From the NCBI GenBank assembly GCA_014529385.2, contig CM043955.1, positions 154,163,640 through 154,227,639 on the forward strand: DNA of 64,000 bases. The letters are read 5' to 3'. Positions within the stretch are counted from its first letter, which is position 1; every line of letters begins with the position of its first letter. This document shows, piece after piece, positions 44,248-57,856 of this stretch. Made by a program: the position numbers and the translations under genes. The DNA comes from Adiantum capillus-veneris. Lineage: Eukaryota; Streptophyta; Polypodiopsida; Polypodiales; Pteridaceae. The notes under the pieces are model-generated. The model was not told where the DNA came from. It did no database searches and saw only the letters and a list, made by a program, of their open reading frames with translations.

Positions 44248-47200
44248 GGGGGAACCTGATTTCCTAAAGAAGGATCGGTTTGTGGTTGGGTTATGGCCAA
44301 CTCTTAAAGAGAAGGTGAAGGAAAGTTTTCCTGCTACGTATGAACTAGCAGTTGAAGTGGCCCACCTTAAAGACAAGAAGTTGCGCCTACAAGCTAGGAA
44401 TATTGATGAAGAGGAAGCCGTTAGGACCCGACCACCTCTAGCACCATTTACAACAGCCGCCAAGAGGATTCAACCACAAGAACCAATTGAAGATCAGCAA
44501 GACCTGCTCAATCGAATCACCAATCAACTTGAGAATCTCTCAGTCCATTTGATACAACAAGGGCATGCACACAATCGCAACCAAGAGCAAGGAAGAGGAC
44601 AACGAAGAAAAAACCAAGAATACCACTTCTACAATTGTGGGGAGGATGGTCATGGCATGTACTACTGTCCACACCCAAGGAGGCAGAATTTCAATAGAGG
44701 AGCCAGGCAAAACCAGGTTTCACCACCGAGAGCAAGACCACCACCACCGAGGGCACCACAACAAGCACCACCCATGCAAATCCTACAACCACCCATTCAA
44801 CCACAAACACCACCACAACCACTCATTCCACCCTTACCCCCACCACTAGTTGGCAATCAAACAGTAAGCGTCATCAGTCTTGAAGGTAAAGGAAAGGAGA
44901 AAGTGGAGGAGGATATCAAGGGAGTAGCAAAAGGTAAGACCAAGTTTAAAGGAGTAGATGCCATAGGGGTAAAACGCGCTAGGCAAGGTGAATCTTCCCA
45001 AAAGAAAGAAAAGATGAAGACTAAAGGGGAATCTAGCAAAAAGCCGTCCAAGTCACGACGTAAAATTGACATTGTAGATTTCTCTTTGGGTGAATGTTCT
45101 AAACCATATGATTTGGTTCAAGATGTTTCTATGCAGGGCCCAAAACTCACCTGGCCCCAATTACTCCACCTAGCACCTAGGGTGAGGAGACAATGGACAA
45201 AGATGGTTAGCACGAGACAACCAAAGCCAAAGATAGCTGGGGCTATCTCTGGGAGGAATCTAGTACTACCAGTGATGGATGCTTACATCAAAGGGCAACA
45301 CATCTCCAATATCTACATCGATGGTGGCGCACAAATATGCGTCATGAGTGAAAAAATGATGCACCGTTTGGGTTTAGAGGTGAGTCGGCTGGCACCATGC
45401 CGAGCCAAAATGGAAAATAATGTAAAAGTTCAATGTGTTGGTGTTATAAATGCAGTTAGGATAAAGGCATTCAACACCGAGGTAGATGTGGACATCTTCA
45501 TCATGCCACACAAAGGGGAGGGCTATCCTATCATTCTAGGGAGACCTTGGCTTATGGCTATGAGAGCTAAGCAAAACTGGGACACCGGCATAATCCAAAT
45601 GAAGGATGCAAAAGGGAGGCCAATACTTTACGACATAATGAAAGGTCGGCAATGCGACATGGATCTAGAAACCTCTATGGATGAGTTTTCTAGTGGTGAA
45701 TCTTCAACCGCTTCAGAGGAGGAGTCAACAGTGAGTGAAGAAAGTGACAGTAGCATTGAGGTGATGGGGATCATTCTCAAGGACCCTAAGAAGATGGAGC
45801 AACCTGATGCCTCATCATCAAACCAAGGGGAGACACCAGGTATACAACCTCTAGTAGAAGCACGTAAGCTACATCAAATGCTCTCTAGTGAGTTGTGTGG
45901 GAAGGAGCGTGAAGATTATATTTTGATGCTAAGTAATTTTACCACATTGTTCATTGATGAATATGATAAAATCATTGGCATCACAGTAGTTCAAAATCAC
46001 ATTAAGCTCAAGGAGGGAAGTAAACCTGTAGTGCAGAAGCTCAGGTGGCTAGGAGTAATTCAACAAGACGCCCTGCTCAAAGAGGTGAGGAAGTTGCTAG
46101 AAGCCGGTTTTATCTATCCTGTTGAAGACTCAGAGTGGGTTTCTCCAGTGGTAGTCACACCAAAGAAGAATGGTAAGTGGAGGGTTTGTGTTGATTACAA
46201 GCCTCTTAATGCAGCCACAAAGAGGGACCATTTTCCTCTTCCTTTTCAAGACGAAATTCTCAATGAGGTAGCTGGACATGAGCGCTACACGGTATGTGAT
46301 GGCTACTCAGGCTACTTCCAAATTAGCATCGCTGAAGAAGATCAAAAGAAGACAACCTTCATCACACCATGGGGATGTTTTTATTACAGAGTTATGCCTT
46401 TTGGTCTCACTAATGCTCCAACCACTTTTTAGCAATATGTAACATTTGTTTTTCAGCCATTCTTTGGAGAATCAATCCGTGTTTTTATTGATGACTTTTG
46501 TATCTATAGCTCTCGCTCTCTTCATTTGGAGAAAGTTTATGAAGGTCTAGCTAGGCTACAATCTTTGGGGGGCCAACTCAATGTGGAGAAATGCCACATT
46601 GGTGAAAGCAAGGTTACTATTCTTGGCCATGTGATCTCGGCCAATGGCATTGAAGCTGACCCAAGCAAGGTTCAAGCCTTGCTGGCTTTGACCTCTCCCA
46701 CCACAATAAAGCAGTTGGTCTCTTTTCTTCAAAAGGTGAGGTATTTGAGTAGGTTCATTCACTTGATCTCCCAAGAAAATGAACAACAATTCAATGAGGT
46801 AAAACAAATTCTAGCTTCACTTCCCACCATAGCACCTCCAAAGTGGGACGAGCCATTTTATGTAAACCCTAGTGGGGGCAATGACACACTTGGGGCTGTA
46901 TTGATGCAAAAGGATCCTCAAACTTCGTTCATGCGTCCTATCTACTTCTCTAGTCGAATGATGACTCCATCAGAAAAGGGATACACGGTAGTGGAGCACA
47001 TGGTGCTTGCATTAATGTTTGCTACCACCAAATTTCGCTCTTATTTATTGTCTAGACCATTCATAATCTTAACAATGGAAGAAGTATTTCCTTATGTAAT
47101 GCAGCACATGGATGTTTCTTCTAGGATTTCCAAATGGCTCACAAGGCTACAAGAGTTTGACTACACAATGCAAGTGGAGAACTCCACAAGGGCCAGTCTA

Positions 47201-47842
47201 GGAGGTATTCTCACTCATCGCCACTATGAAAAGAAGCTAAAGATAAAGCCAAATGATCAAGATATTACACCCGTACTGGAAGTCCCTAAGGTAGAGGAGG
47301 CTCACTCTCTTTTCTTTGATGGAGCCTACAAGAGGAAAGTGGACAAAGATGCAGCAGGCATTGTCATCTTCAACGAGCGAGGGGATAAAGTTTTCTCCAT
47401 TGGGAATCTCTTGGATTCTCACTCTAACAATGAGGAACAATATGCAGCCTTAACTCTTGGGTTAGAGTGGTGTGTGACACAGGGCATTCAACGGTTAAAT
47501 GTATTTGACGATGCCATGCTTTTAATAAAACAAATACAAGGAACATGGGCTTGTAAAAATCATATCTTGCTAGGCCATTGGCGCAAAGTCAAGGAACTTT
47601 TAGGAAAATTTCAAGTTGTAGAATTACATCATGTCCCTCGAGCAGAAAATCAAGAAGCAGATGCTCTAGCTAGAGAGAGGTTGCAAGATGTTTCAGTGGT
47701 GGGTGCTATCAAGTTGAAGCTGCCTCTCTTCCAAGGTAGCGATGCTATGCCTGACATCATGAGTTTCTTGGACACAGGAGAGTGTCCTAAGGATCTTACT
47801 AAGGGCCAAAAGCAGTGGCTTGTGCCCAAGGCAACAAAATAC
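44192..47842 (+). pseudogene. Gypsy element 1 gag C-terminus and truncated pol (protease, RT, two RNase H)
   Basis: One frame with a TAG at 46430-46432 (CAG in element 2). Order: gag C-terminal part; zinc knuckle whose first Cys is Phe (FYNCGEDGHGMYYC); proline-rich linker; retropepsin YIDGGAQ; RT with WRVCVDYKPLN, PFGLTNAP and FIDDF; a degenerate first RNase H; and a second, Tat-type RNase H (FFDGAYKRK, NQEADALA). A 54-bp in-frame deletion removes the VVLPLQQVTHQEIF segment present in element 2, and the catalytic Glu of the second RNase H is Gln (NNEEQYAAL). Pol is cut at 47842, just before the integrase zinc finger, by segment X'. Non-functional. Confidence 0.93.
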
Positions 47843-50747
47843 CACTTACTATTGGTTTCAATTCTTATATTTCCTGATGTGGTATTCCCTCAAGCTGGTA
47901 ATGGTAGAGACTAATGCTCCGTTTGTTTTACATATTTGGGACAACTATTATGGCAGTTATGCCATAAACCTTAAATCAAGATATGGTAATGATTGTATGT
48001 TTTGAAAACATAATCTATATATAAATATCTTTGACCGTAGATGCGGGTCTCTATGGAGATGGTAGTAAATGGAATCTTTTGAAAATTTGATCAAACTACA
48101 AGCAGAATGCTGGAAAATTCTTTTAGAAATACTATATTTTCAGATATATGCACAGACAAGGATTAAATTCTTTTTACTCTTTTCAACGTGGATAAGTTGA
48201 GAAGGCTATTGACATCTCTTGATCATTGGCTCTCAAATACATGAGCTTTTGTATGCACACAGCACTTGTCATTCTTGATATGCTCGTTCATAAAGTGGCT
48301 ACAATAGATCTTTAACTCAAAAGAAATTTTGGCTACTAGTGGATAGAGGTTATGAGGTAGGTTCTACGGACATAAATATGTTGTAGGTTTTGTAGAGATA
48401 CATATGTAGCTTGAAATTTCTTGAGAATGAAATTCAAAGCAGCCATATAGAGATCTTTGTAGATATGTGGACTGCCAAAGATTGTTTTTTTGGGGCTGAA
48501 ATTGATGGTTAAATATTGGGCTAAGAAGCATTAATCTTTTAGTCCAACAAGGTCCTAGGTTTCAAAATAAGACTTTACATGGTCTTTTATACAAAAACTC
48601 TCAGATTTACAGTAAAAACCTAGCTTACTTTCAAGATGAACTTTTATACTTGCTTTTGAGCTACGATTTCATGGGTTTTTGAGATGAATTTTTGAGGAAT
48701 TTTCATGCTTTTATGATAGAGTCTTTGCAACTTTTAAGCTGAACCGTATTGAAACTTTTAAGGAGAAAAGGACCTTTCTTTGGGTTCGATTATAATCCCC
48801 TCACTACCCATACTTAACTTTGACTTTAGGGCTAAAGTACCAGCATCAATATTAAATAATGATGCCATAAATTCGTGATCGTCAAGCCATTGTTTTTTCT
48901 ATCCATTTTCAAGGGAGATACACCTACAATCTAGTGTCAATAATATGGCTCTCAATATATTTTCATAGTCACACAAATGAAGCTCACTACCTACTCTTTC
49001 TTCTTTGCATGCCCATTTGGCCTTAATGGGAAACCACATATATAGCTTCAACTTGACTTAATCCTCACCAGCCTTGTATGGTTTTTGGCTCAATACATAT
49101 CTCATATTTAAAGGTTTTGGTGCGTTGATGGTTATCATCTAGTTTGAGCTTTGACATGTTGGATTAACCTTTAGTGGACAACACCGCCTTGTGGAGGTAA
49201 TGATGGACATGCTTAGGATATTTGATCTTATTTTGGTAGAAACAACCATGGGTGTGAAACTCCGATGGGAGCATGGACTCCTTTTTGGCAATAATCTTTT
49301 TTAGGGCTAGAGTATACTTTTCCTATACAAACACCCATCTTTCATTAAATCACCAGCATGTCTTCTTTTATGTTTAGAAAATTTTTATATATCCCAAAGA
49401 TGACGTCATTTATCGGATGCAATATTTGTGTCATTATAGCCACAAAAACATTGTACCATGCTTTTTTTCCAACCCTTTTAACACCCCCAACCAAGCGAAT
49501 AATCCTGGGGTAGTGCACTATGTAATCATGTTAACAATCCACGGCTTTCCCTTTACATAAAGGGAATACTGGATGCATGTCAAGATCCTAAACCAGTTGC
49601 TCCCAATCTCTCCTCAAATCCTATTGAATGGCCATAGAGGTGGACCAATGTGAATTAGGCTAGAGTAAATTTATTCTAATCAATTTAAAAATGCTTGATA
49701 AAAGAACCAATAGAATTTAATCTCCCTAGAAGACTATTGGATAGTCTACCAAGGGGTCCAATGAGCATTCAGCAGCCCAATGGCTTGCATGATTCCTATT
49801 GGCTAGACGACTACGAGGTACAATAAGAGTTTAGTTGAATTATTTAGTTATCTAAAGCTCTCACAAAAGAGGAAAGGGGGACATTTGTCAAAAGGCTATC
49901 AACTATGCTTCTAATTTGTGATTGGCTAAGCTTTACATGAGCCAATGGGAGGAGGAGAGCATGAGCATTTAGCAAGAGGGGTCAACCAATATGAGAGATA
50001 GAGAGGGCTGAATTTTACTCTAACACAATGCTACACACACACACACACACACACACACAACTCATGTGTGCAAGAATAACTCCATCTCTTTCTCCAAGCA
50101 TTGAGAAGTAGGGGCCTACACCAACATCTCTTGGCTATGGAATACAAATCCAACCAAGAGCCAAGATTCAATGGCATGCTCATCTCCTCTACCATGCTAA
50201 TTACTAAGCAAAGCTATGCTATTATAGTGATTATGTAAGGAGAATACTTCTTTCTCGTAAGATACATCTTCTTCCTCTCAATCTATCTTCATTCCCAACT
50301 AGCTCTCGCCATTTTTGAAGGTGTGTGAGGTCTAGGGACTAAGGCTAGGTACACTAGGTGTGTTTTCCAATCATAATTTGGTGTATGAAGCCTCCATCTT
50401 CATTACACCAACTAGTTTTATCAAGGAACACAAAGATTGTATTGTACAAAAGTCTTCTTTGATGGGAGAAGCCTTTATGGAGGGGGGACCGGCTCCATGT
50501 AAATCCGTCCTCAATTGTTGTCAATTATTCTATTTCTCTCTCTTTTCGAGTATTTTTAGTGCCAAATTAGCTAGGTGTAAACTGCTATGTTGCTTTCTCA
50601 AATAAAGTACTCTCTCTATGCTCATTAGGAACTTGTTCTTAATGACATGCTCATTCTGTTATCAATTTCAGCTACACACAAGTTACTAGTGAATTAAATG
50701 TTACATGGGCAAAGACAACTATCAAAGTCATTTGTATATATACAAGG
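47843..50747. repeat. Segment X': right copy of the duplicated block
   Basis: 2,905 bp matching 37662-40540. It joins pol abruptly at AAATACC|CACTTAC-like sequence, where element 2 continues into integrase. It carries a 30-odd-base insert near 48585-48625 absent from X. Ends at AAGG before LTR-B. Confidence 0.93.
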
Positions 50748-52306
50748 TGAGGTAAGCTTTTCCATGCATGGGAACCCCCCCATATATTTTTTCCCTTTTA
50801 CCAAAATATTTTCTATTATATAAGTTACTTTTGATTTTTCTTCCTTTTTCACAAACGTGTCAGCCTTTATTAAATAAATAAGACTTATGCTAATCAATCA
50901 CGATGTAGCATAAATAAGTAAGCTTTCTTTGTTGATGTCTCTTTTGACCTTAAATATTAAATATATATATTCTAAATTACATTATATATTTTAGTATTTT
51001 CAAATATATTTTTCATGTATATATATTATTCCACCCTACCAAATATTTTATTCACTAGTTTTCATTTTCAAACCTCAACCCCACTTCAAATTTCAATAAT
51101 ACCTCCATCTAGATGATTGCCAATCTTTTCAAAACTCTAGGTCATGTTTTCATACACATGAAGGAGCTTACACTTGAAGGCAAGAGAGAAGTCCACTCAA
51201 AGGGGACCACCAAAAGACCTTTGCAGCCACAAATAATATATTATTTGGCTGAATTTTTTAAGTAGATAAGAACCCCGAATCTGAAGGAGCGTTCAACATG
51301 AAAGATGTAGCTCATGATCTCAAGTTTTAGCTCAATATTTTTCACAAATTTTCGAGTTATGAACACGGAGATATGATTTTTGTAGTTGACCCCAGTTTTC
51401 TCGTGTAATGGTGACACATGCCATCCCCAATTTTTCTTCCTCTAGAATGCCTATGGTTCTACAAGTCTTCAAGCATGATTACAAGAGACAAGGCTCTTTT
51501 AATGAGGTCTTGGCAAGTCTAGAGTGATTCTATCACCATTTTTGGAGGATCTATCCTCATCAACAACTATCCACCTTTGACAATCTCTCTTGTAAATTTC
51601 TTACCTCTCTCTTCTCTCCCTAATAAGCTTATATCTAGCCAAAGCTAGACTATTGTAAATATCTCCTATCCTCTACATCCTACCCACATTCTCTCATCTT
51701 CTCTCTCTATTGACTCTGGTATTTTAAATAATGAGGAGACAAGATGGGAGCCACAGTCACATGCACCCCATTTTCCTAGTCACCAAAGTGGGACACTCAC
51801 CTGAAATAGAAATATTGCTGAATCCTCCCCTCCTTCCCTATATAAGGAGGCCATGAGAGCTTCCTTGAAAAAAACACAAACACAAACACACACACACACA
51901 CCTATCTATACACACTCTTGTTCTACATACTTGTAGCGTGAACCCTAATCACATAATCACAACACCATCATCATCACCATCACCATGCACAAAAGATGAG
52001 CACCACACCTCCACACCACTTGTAACTAAGGGTTGAAGGCACAATTTCAAGAAGAAGAAGGGTGGACACACTCATGATATTCCTCTCTATCAACTCCCAT
52101 CTCTCCATTATGCCTCTTACGATCTTGTCCTCTTCTTATTTTCCTGCCATACGCTACCTATGGTATTCATCTTTTGCAAGCAATCAACACACTCCATCTT
52201 GGTGCCATACTTTGTGTGGCTTTGGATACATCTCATTGTGAGTATGGTATATGCTTGTTCCTTGACTTTTTTTTCTGCTTATGCAAAGGTGTGCGGATTC
52301 GCCACC

Positions 52307-52372
<66 letters not shown>

Positions 52373-52720
52373 TCCTATCATCTTGCTACTTCCATCTTGA
52401 GGTGTGTGGATTCGCCACCTCTTGTATGATAAGCTCGCAAGTTTCCCCTACCTCATTATCTTCCTTACTAACATGCACGAGTAGCAAGCCCATTCTCACT
52501 CATTCACCACTCCTCTCACCTTATTCTCTGACCACCCCATTCCACATTTGGGTGTGGATCTTGAAATTGGTTTCCATGGCATTCTTCATTGTGTATATGT
52601 ATGCGTCCTAGCCGCATATCTTGCTAGGTGGTGCCCCTATTGTGTATCCCCCATGATGAGGCCATTGTGCATAGTTTTGGTGTAGAGGCCATCGGGTCTA
52701 TTTTTCACTTCCGCCTCTCA
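50748..52720 (+). mobile_element. LTR-B, solo LTR flanked by AAGG
   Basis: 1,973 bp from TGAGGTAAGC to GCCTCTCA, with (TC)29 at 52311-52368. AAGG on both sides (50744-50747, 52721-52724). No primer site follows; LINE sequence follows instead. It therefore reads as a solo LTR. Confidence 0.88.
52311..52368. repeat. (TC)29 expansion in LTR-B
   Basis: LTR-A, C and D have only short mixed AC/TC tracts at this position. Confidence 0.95.
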
Positions 52721-55700
52721 AAGGCATTGATTCAAAAGAAGAGAATAAGATGGTGAGGAAAGCTTTTCAATACATGGGAACCCCCCCATATATTTTTACC
52801 CTTTTATCAAAATATTTCCCATTATATAAGTTACTTTTGATTTTTTTCTTCCTTTTTCACAAACGTTTTAGCTTTTATTAAATAAATAATACTTATGCTA
52901 ATCAATCACGATGTAGCATAATAAGTAAGCTTTCTTCATTGATCTCTCTTTTGACCTTAAAAATATTAAATATATATATTCTAGTATTTTCTAATATTTT
53001 TTTTTTCATGTATGTATATTATTCCACTCTACCAAATATTTTATTCACTAGTTTTGATTTTCAAACCTCAACCCCACTTTCAAATTTTATTAATACCTCT
53101 ATCTAGATGATTGCCAATCTTTTCAACACTCTAGGTCATGTTTTCATACACATGAAGAAGCTTACACTTGAAGGCAAGAGAGAAGTCCACTCAAAGGGGA
53201 CCACCAAAAGACTTTTGCAGCCACAAATAATACATTATTTGGCTGAATTTTTTAAGTAAAGAAGAACCCCGAATCTGAAGCAACGTTCAACATGAAAGAT
53301 GTAGCTCATGATCTCAAGTTTTAGCTCAATTTTTTTCAGAATGTTTGGAGTTATGAACACGGAGATATGATTTTTGTAGTGGACCCCAGTTTTCTCGTGT
53401 AATGGTGACACAGGCCATCCCCACTTTTCTTCCTTCTAGAATGGCTATGGTTCTACAAGTCTTCAAGCATGATTACAAGAGGCAAGGCTCTTTTAATGAG
53501 GTCTTGGCTAGTCTAGAGTAATTCTATCACCATTTTTGGAGGATCCATCCTCATCAACAAATATCCACCTTCGACAACCTCTCTTATAATTTTCTTACCT
53601 CTCTCTTCTCTCCCTAATAAGCTTATGTCTATCCAAAGCTAGACTATTGTAAATATTTCCTATCCTCTACATCCTACCCACATTCTCTCTTCTCTCTCTA
53701 TTGACTCTGGTATTTTAAATAATGAGGAGACAAGATGGGAGCCACACTCACATGCACCCCATTTTCCTAGTCACCAAAGTGGGACACTCACCTCAAAAAG
53801 AAATATTGCTAAATCCTTCCCTCCTTCCCTATATAAGGAGGCCATGAGAGCTCACTTGGAAAGAGAACACACACACACACACACCTATCCATACACACTC
53901 TTGTGATACATGCTTGTAGCATGAACCCTAATCACATAATCACAACACCATCACCATGCACAAAAGATGAGCACCACACCTCCACACCACTTGTAATTAA
54001 GGGTTGAAGGCACAATTTCAAGAAGAAGAAGGGTGGACACACTCATGATATTCCTCGCCATCAACTCCCATCTCTCCATTATGCCTCCTACGATCTTGTT
54101 CCCTTCTCATTTTCCTGCCATACGCTACCTATTGTATTCATCTTTTGCAAGCAATCAATACACTCCATCTTGGTGCCATACTTTGTGTCGCTTTGGATAC
54201 ATCTCATTGTGAGTATGGTATATGCTTGTTCCTTGCTTTTTTTTTTTTGCTTATGTAAAGGTGTGCGGATTCGCCACCATACACACACTCTCTCTCTCCC
54301 TCTCATATTCCTATCATCTTGCTACTTCCATATTGAGGTGTGCGGATTCGCCACCTTTTGTATGAGAAGTGAGCATACTTGCATATATCCCTGACCTCGT
54401 TATCTTCCTTACTACATGCACGAGTAGCGAGCCCATTCTCACTCACTCACCCCTCCTCTCACCTTATTCTCTGATCACCCCATTCCACATTTGGGCGTGG
54501 ATCTTGAAATTGTTTTGCATGGCATGTTTCATTGTGTATATGTATGCGTCCTAGCCGCATATCTTGCTATATGGTGCCCCTATCGTGTATTCCCCATGAT
54601 GAGGCCATTGTGCATAGTCTTGGTGTAGAGGCCACCGGGTCTATTTTTATTTCGCTTCCGCCTCTCAATGGGAAGTAAAGAAAAAACTTTTTAGGGTCCA
54701 AGAAAAGGCACGTGCATGTGAAAGATTTTGGAGTAACTTGAGGGGTAAGCTGGTTGAGAATTTTGGTAACTTGAGTTTTGTGGATATGTACACACAGTGT
54801 AGGAAATTATATGAGCAAGAAAATGCTTTAAAAATGCCATTTTATGGTTCACTCCCATGTATGGCCTCTTTTCTACTATTGAGGATGTATGAGGGTGGGC
54901 TTGAAAATTTTGCCACTCGCAAAGCAAGATACCTTCAAGGTATCAAGCCGGAGATGATCAAATGGACGGGAAATTTTACCCATGAGTGGATATGTGATAT
55001 TTTCAACCTTGCACTTCAACATGGTATGCCTTATGATTGGAGTACTAATTGGGTTAAGGCTTTGCATAAAGGAGGGGATGTAAAGAATGTAAATAACTAC
55101 CAAACTATATTGATTGGATCTCTTATGGCAAAGTCTTTTAGGTGCATAATGGAGATAAAATTGAGTGATTGGGCTGAAAAGAATGACAAGCGTACATAAC
55201 GACAAGCGGGTTTTTATTGATGCCATAGCACCATTGATAATCTTGTCACTCTTCATGTTATCATGAAGGAAAGGCAAGCAATTGTATTTTTAACTTTTGT
55301 GGACTTTAAGAAAGCATTTGATATGATTCCACATAACAATTTGTGGAGAAGGATGGAAGAACTCCAAGTGCCAAGTGAGTTTATGCTTGCGGTTTCTCAA
55401 ATCTATGAGAAGGTGATTTGTCAATTGCGCATGGGAAGAGGGATTTCAAAAACATTTGTAAGCACTATTGGGGTTAAACAAGGATGTCCGTTGTCAATTG
55501 GAACAAACGGTGCTTGACTTTATGCAAGAAGAAGGCATTGAAGAGGTCACTATTTGCAATGCGGTAATCATGATTTTGTTGTACGCAGATGATGTAGTTC
55601 TTCTAGCACACACTTTAGAAGATGCACAAAATCGTATGGTTGTCCTTGAGAACTTGTTCTTGCATATTGGGCTGATTGTGAATGAATCCAAAACAAGGTT

Positions 55701-56703
55701 ATGCTTGTGAAAACCAACCATAAGGAGAAGCCATGCATTGTGTACAGCAATGAGACATTTGAAATTGTTGAGAGCTTTAAGTACCTTGGCCTTGATATTT
55801 TGTCCAATCACAAGTGGCATGAATGTGCTATGCGTCATTTGGAAGCGTAAAAGAGAGTATATTATGCATTTGAGAACATGTGTAATGCGGGAAACATCAA
55901 GTGCTGGGCTCTCAAGAAGTACCTTTTTTATGCATTGGTGACACCGGTTCTTCTTTATGGAGTTGAAGTGTGGAGCGAGAGCATCTCAAAGTCTACTTGG
56001 AAAGAGTTTGAGAATGTCCAAAAGCTTTTTCTTACAAACTTTCTCCAAGTTAAGACACAAACGTCATATATGCTCCTACTTATTGAATCTTTCAATTGAG
56101 GTTATGGGCATGGAAAGGGTTGTGGATTACATGATAAATATGCGTCAAAACTCCCCACATCGACTTCCTACAATTGCATGGGAAGCAAGAAAAAAAGTTC
56201 AAAAGACGCATAAAAGCAAGATCTTGAGCACGGGATGGATGCAAGACATAAAGAAGTGGTTTGGGAGATGGGATGCATTACACTTGCTACATGATGCTTC
56301 GATTGGCTCCCAAGTGAATGAAGCTTTTCTAGAGCTCCAATGTATTACGGCTTGGGAGAAATCCGGTGGGTCACGCTTCATACATTACACCACCCATATT
56401 TCCCCAACTACAAAACCATGTTCTTCACTGAAAGAGGAAACCGTACTCAAATTTACATGCTTGAGCCTATCCCCTTGTCAGCGAAACGCACTATTGCAGC
56501 CATTCGGCTTAGCTCTCATTTCCTTCGATGCGAGATAGGGCGTTGGGGCAATGGAGAAAAGTCAAATCGACTGTGCACATTATGCTCACTACAAGTTTGA
56601 GAGTATGAGTACCACACAATGCTAGAGTGCTCAGCTTTTGGTCACATTTCGAACTCGCTTCTCTAACATTTTCAACCATGTCTTAGACCTACACAATTTT
56701 CTT
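52721..56703 (+). mobile_element. LINE (non-LTR retrotransposon) ORF2 relic, interrupted by LTR-C
   Basis: LINE pieces at 52721-52753 and 54668-56703. Removing LTR-C and one ATGG gives a continuous frame reading RIRWEVKKKLFRVQ across the join. RT motifs: DFKKAFDMIPHN, GVKQGCPLS, and the catalytic YADD (55582-55593). The C-terminal part has LLYGVEVWSES and a Cys/His cluster (CTLCSLQV, then EYHTMLEC) as in many plant LINEs. Frameshifts and stops occur near 55197, 55500, 55710, 55850 and 56098. The endonuclease and 5' end are missing. Source of the LINE fragments at 13.1, 14.1, 14.7, 16.5 and 28.7 kb or a sister copy. Confidence 0.88.
52754..54667 (+). mobile_element. LTR-C, solo LTR in the LINE, flanked by ATGG
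   Basis: 1,914 bp, TGAGGAAAGC to GCCTCTCA. ATGG duplicates at 52750-52753 and 54668-54671. No internal sequence attached. Confidence 0.9.
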
Positions 56704-57783
56704 ACAATTTTCTTACCTCTCTCTTCTCTCCCTAATAAGCTTATGTCTATCCAAAGCTAGACTATTGTAAATATTTCCTATCCTCTACATCCTACCCACA
56801 TTCTCTCTTCTCTCTCTATTGACTCTGGTATTTTAAATAATGAGGAGACAAGATGGGAGCCACACTCACATGCACCCCATTTTCCTAGTCACCAAAGTGG
56901 GACACTCACCTCAAAAAGAAATATTGCTAAATCCTTCCCTCCTTCCCTATATAAGGAGGCCATGAGAGCTCACTTGGAAAGAGAACACACACACACACAC
57001 ACCTATCCATACACACTCTTGTGATACATGCTTGTAGCATGAACCCTAATCACATAATCACAACACCATCACCATGCACAAAAGATGAGCACCACACCTC
57101 CACACCACTTGTAATTAAGGGTTGAAGGCACAATTTCAAGAAGAAGAAGGGTGGACACACTCATGATATTCCTCGCCATCAACTCCCATCTCTCCATTAT
57201 GCCTCCTACGATCTTGTTCCCTTCTCATTTTCCTGCCATATGCTACCTATTGTATTCATCTTTTGCAAGCAATCAATACACTCCATCTTGGTGCCATACT
57301 TTGTGTCGCTTTGGATACATCTCATTGTGAGTATGGTATATGCTTGTTTCTTGCCATTTTTTTCTGCTTATGTAAAGGTGTGCGGATTCGCCACCATACA
57401 CACACACTCTCTCTCCCTCTTATATTCCTATCGTCTTGCTACTTCCATATTGAGGTGTGCGGATTCGCCACCTTTTGTATGAGAAGTGAGCATACTTGCA
57501 TATATCTCTGACCTCGTTATCTTCCTTACTACATGCACGAGTAGCGAGCCCATTCTCACTCACTCACCCCTCCTCTCACCTTATTCTCTGATCACCCCAT
57601 TCCACATTTGGGCGTGGATCTTGAAATTGTTTTGCATGGCATGTTTCATTGTGTATATGTATGCGTCCTAGCCGCATATCTTGCTAGGTGGTGCCTCTAT
57701 TGTGTATTCCCCATGATGAGGCCATTGTGCATAGTCTTGGTGTAGAGGCCACCGGGTCTATTTTTTTTCGCTCCCGCCTCTCA
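56704..57783 (+). mobile_element. LTR-D, 5'-truncated 5' LTR of Gypsy element 2
   Basis: The last 1.08 kb of the LTR, joined at its left to the LINE at a short homology (AATTTTCTTAC). It shares many private variants with LTR-C (CTATTGTATTCATC, AATCAATACACTCC, TGTGTCGCTTTGG), so the two are closer to each other than to A or B. Ends GCCTCTCA, followed by the primer site. Confidence 0.88.
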
Positions 57784-57785
57784 TT

Positions 57786-57802
57786 TGGTGCCCCCACTGA
57801 GG
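57786..57802 (+). promoter_or_regulatory. Primer binding site of Gypsy element 2
   Basis: TGGTGCCCCCACTGAGG begins two bases after the LTR end and starts with TGG as expected for pairing to a tRNA CCA tail. I cannot name the tRNA with certainty. Confidence 0.6.
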
Positions 57803-57856
57803 AGGTCTTTTGAAACCCTTCAGTTTACAAGACTGAAAACCCTAAACTATTGTGAA

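Noticed and set aside
50748-54667. LTR-B and LTR-C as the two LTRs of one tiny element with a 33-bp interior
   Set aside because: Each has its own 4-bp flanking duplicate (AAGG, ATGG), and the 33-bp strip is in frame with the LINE.
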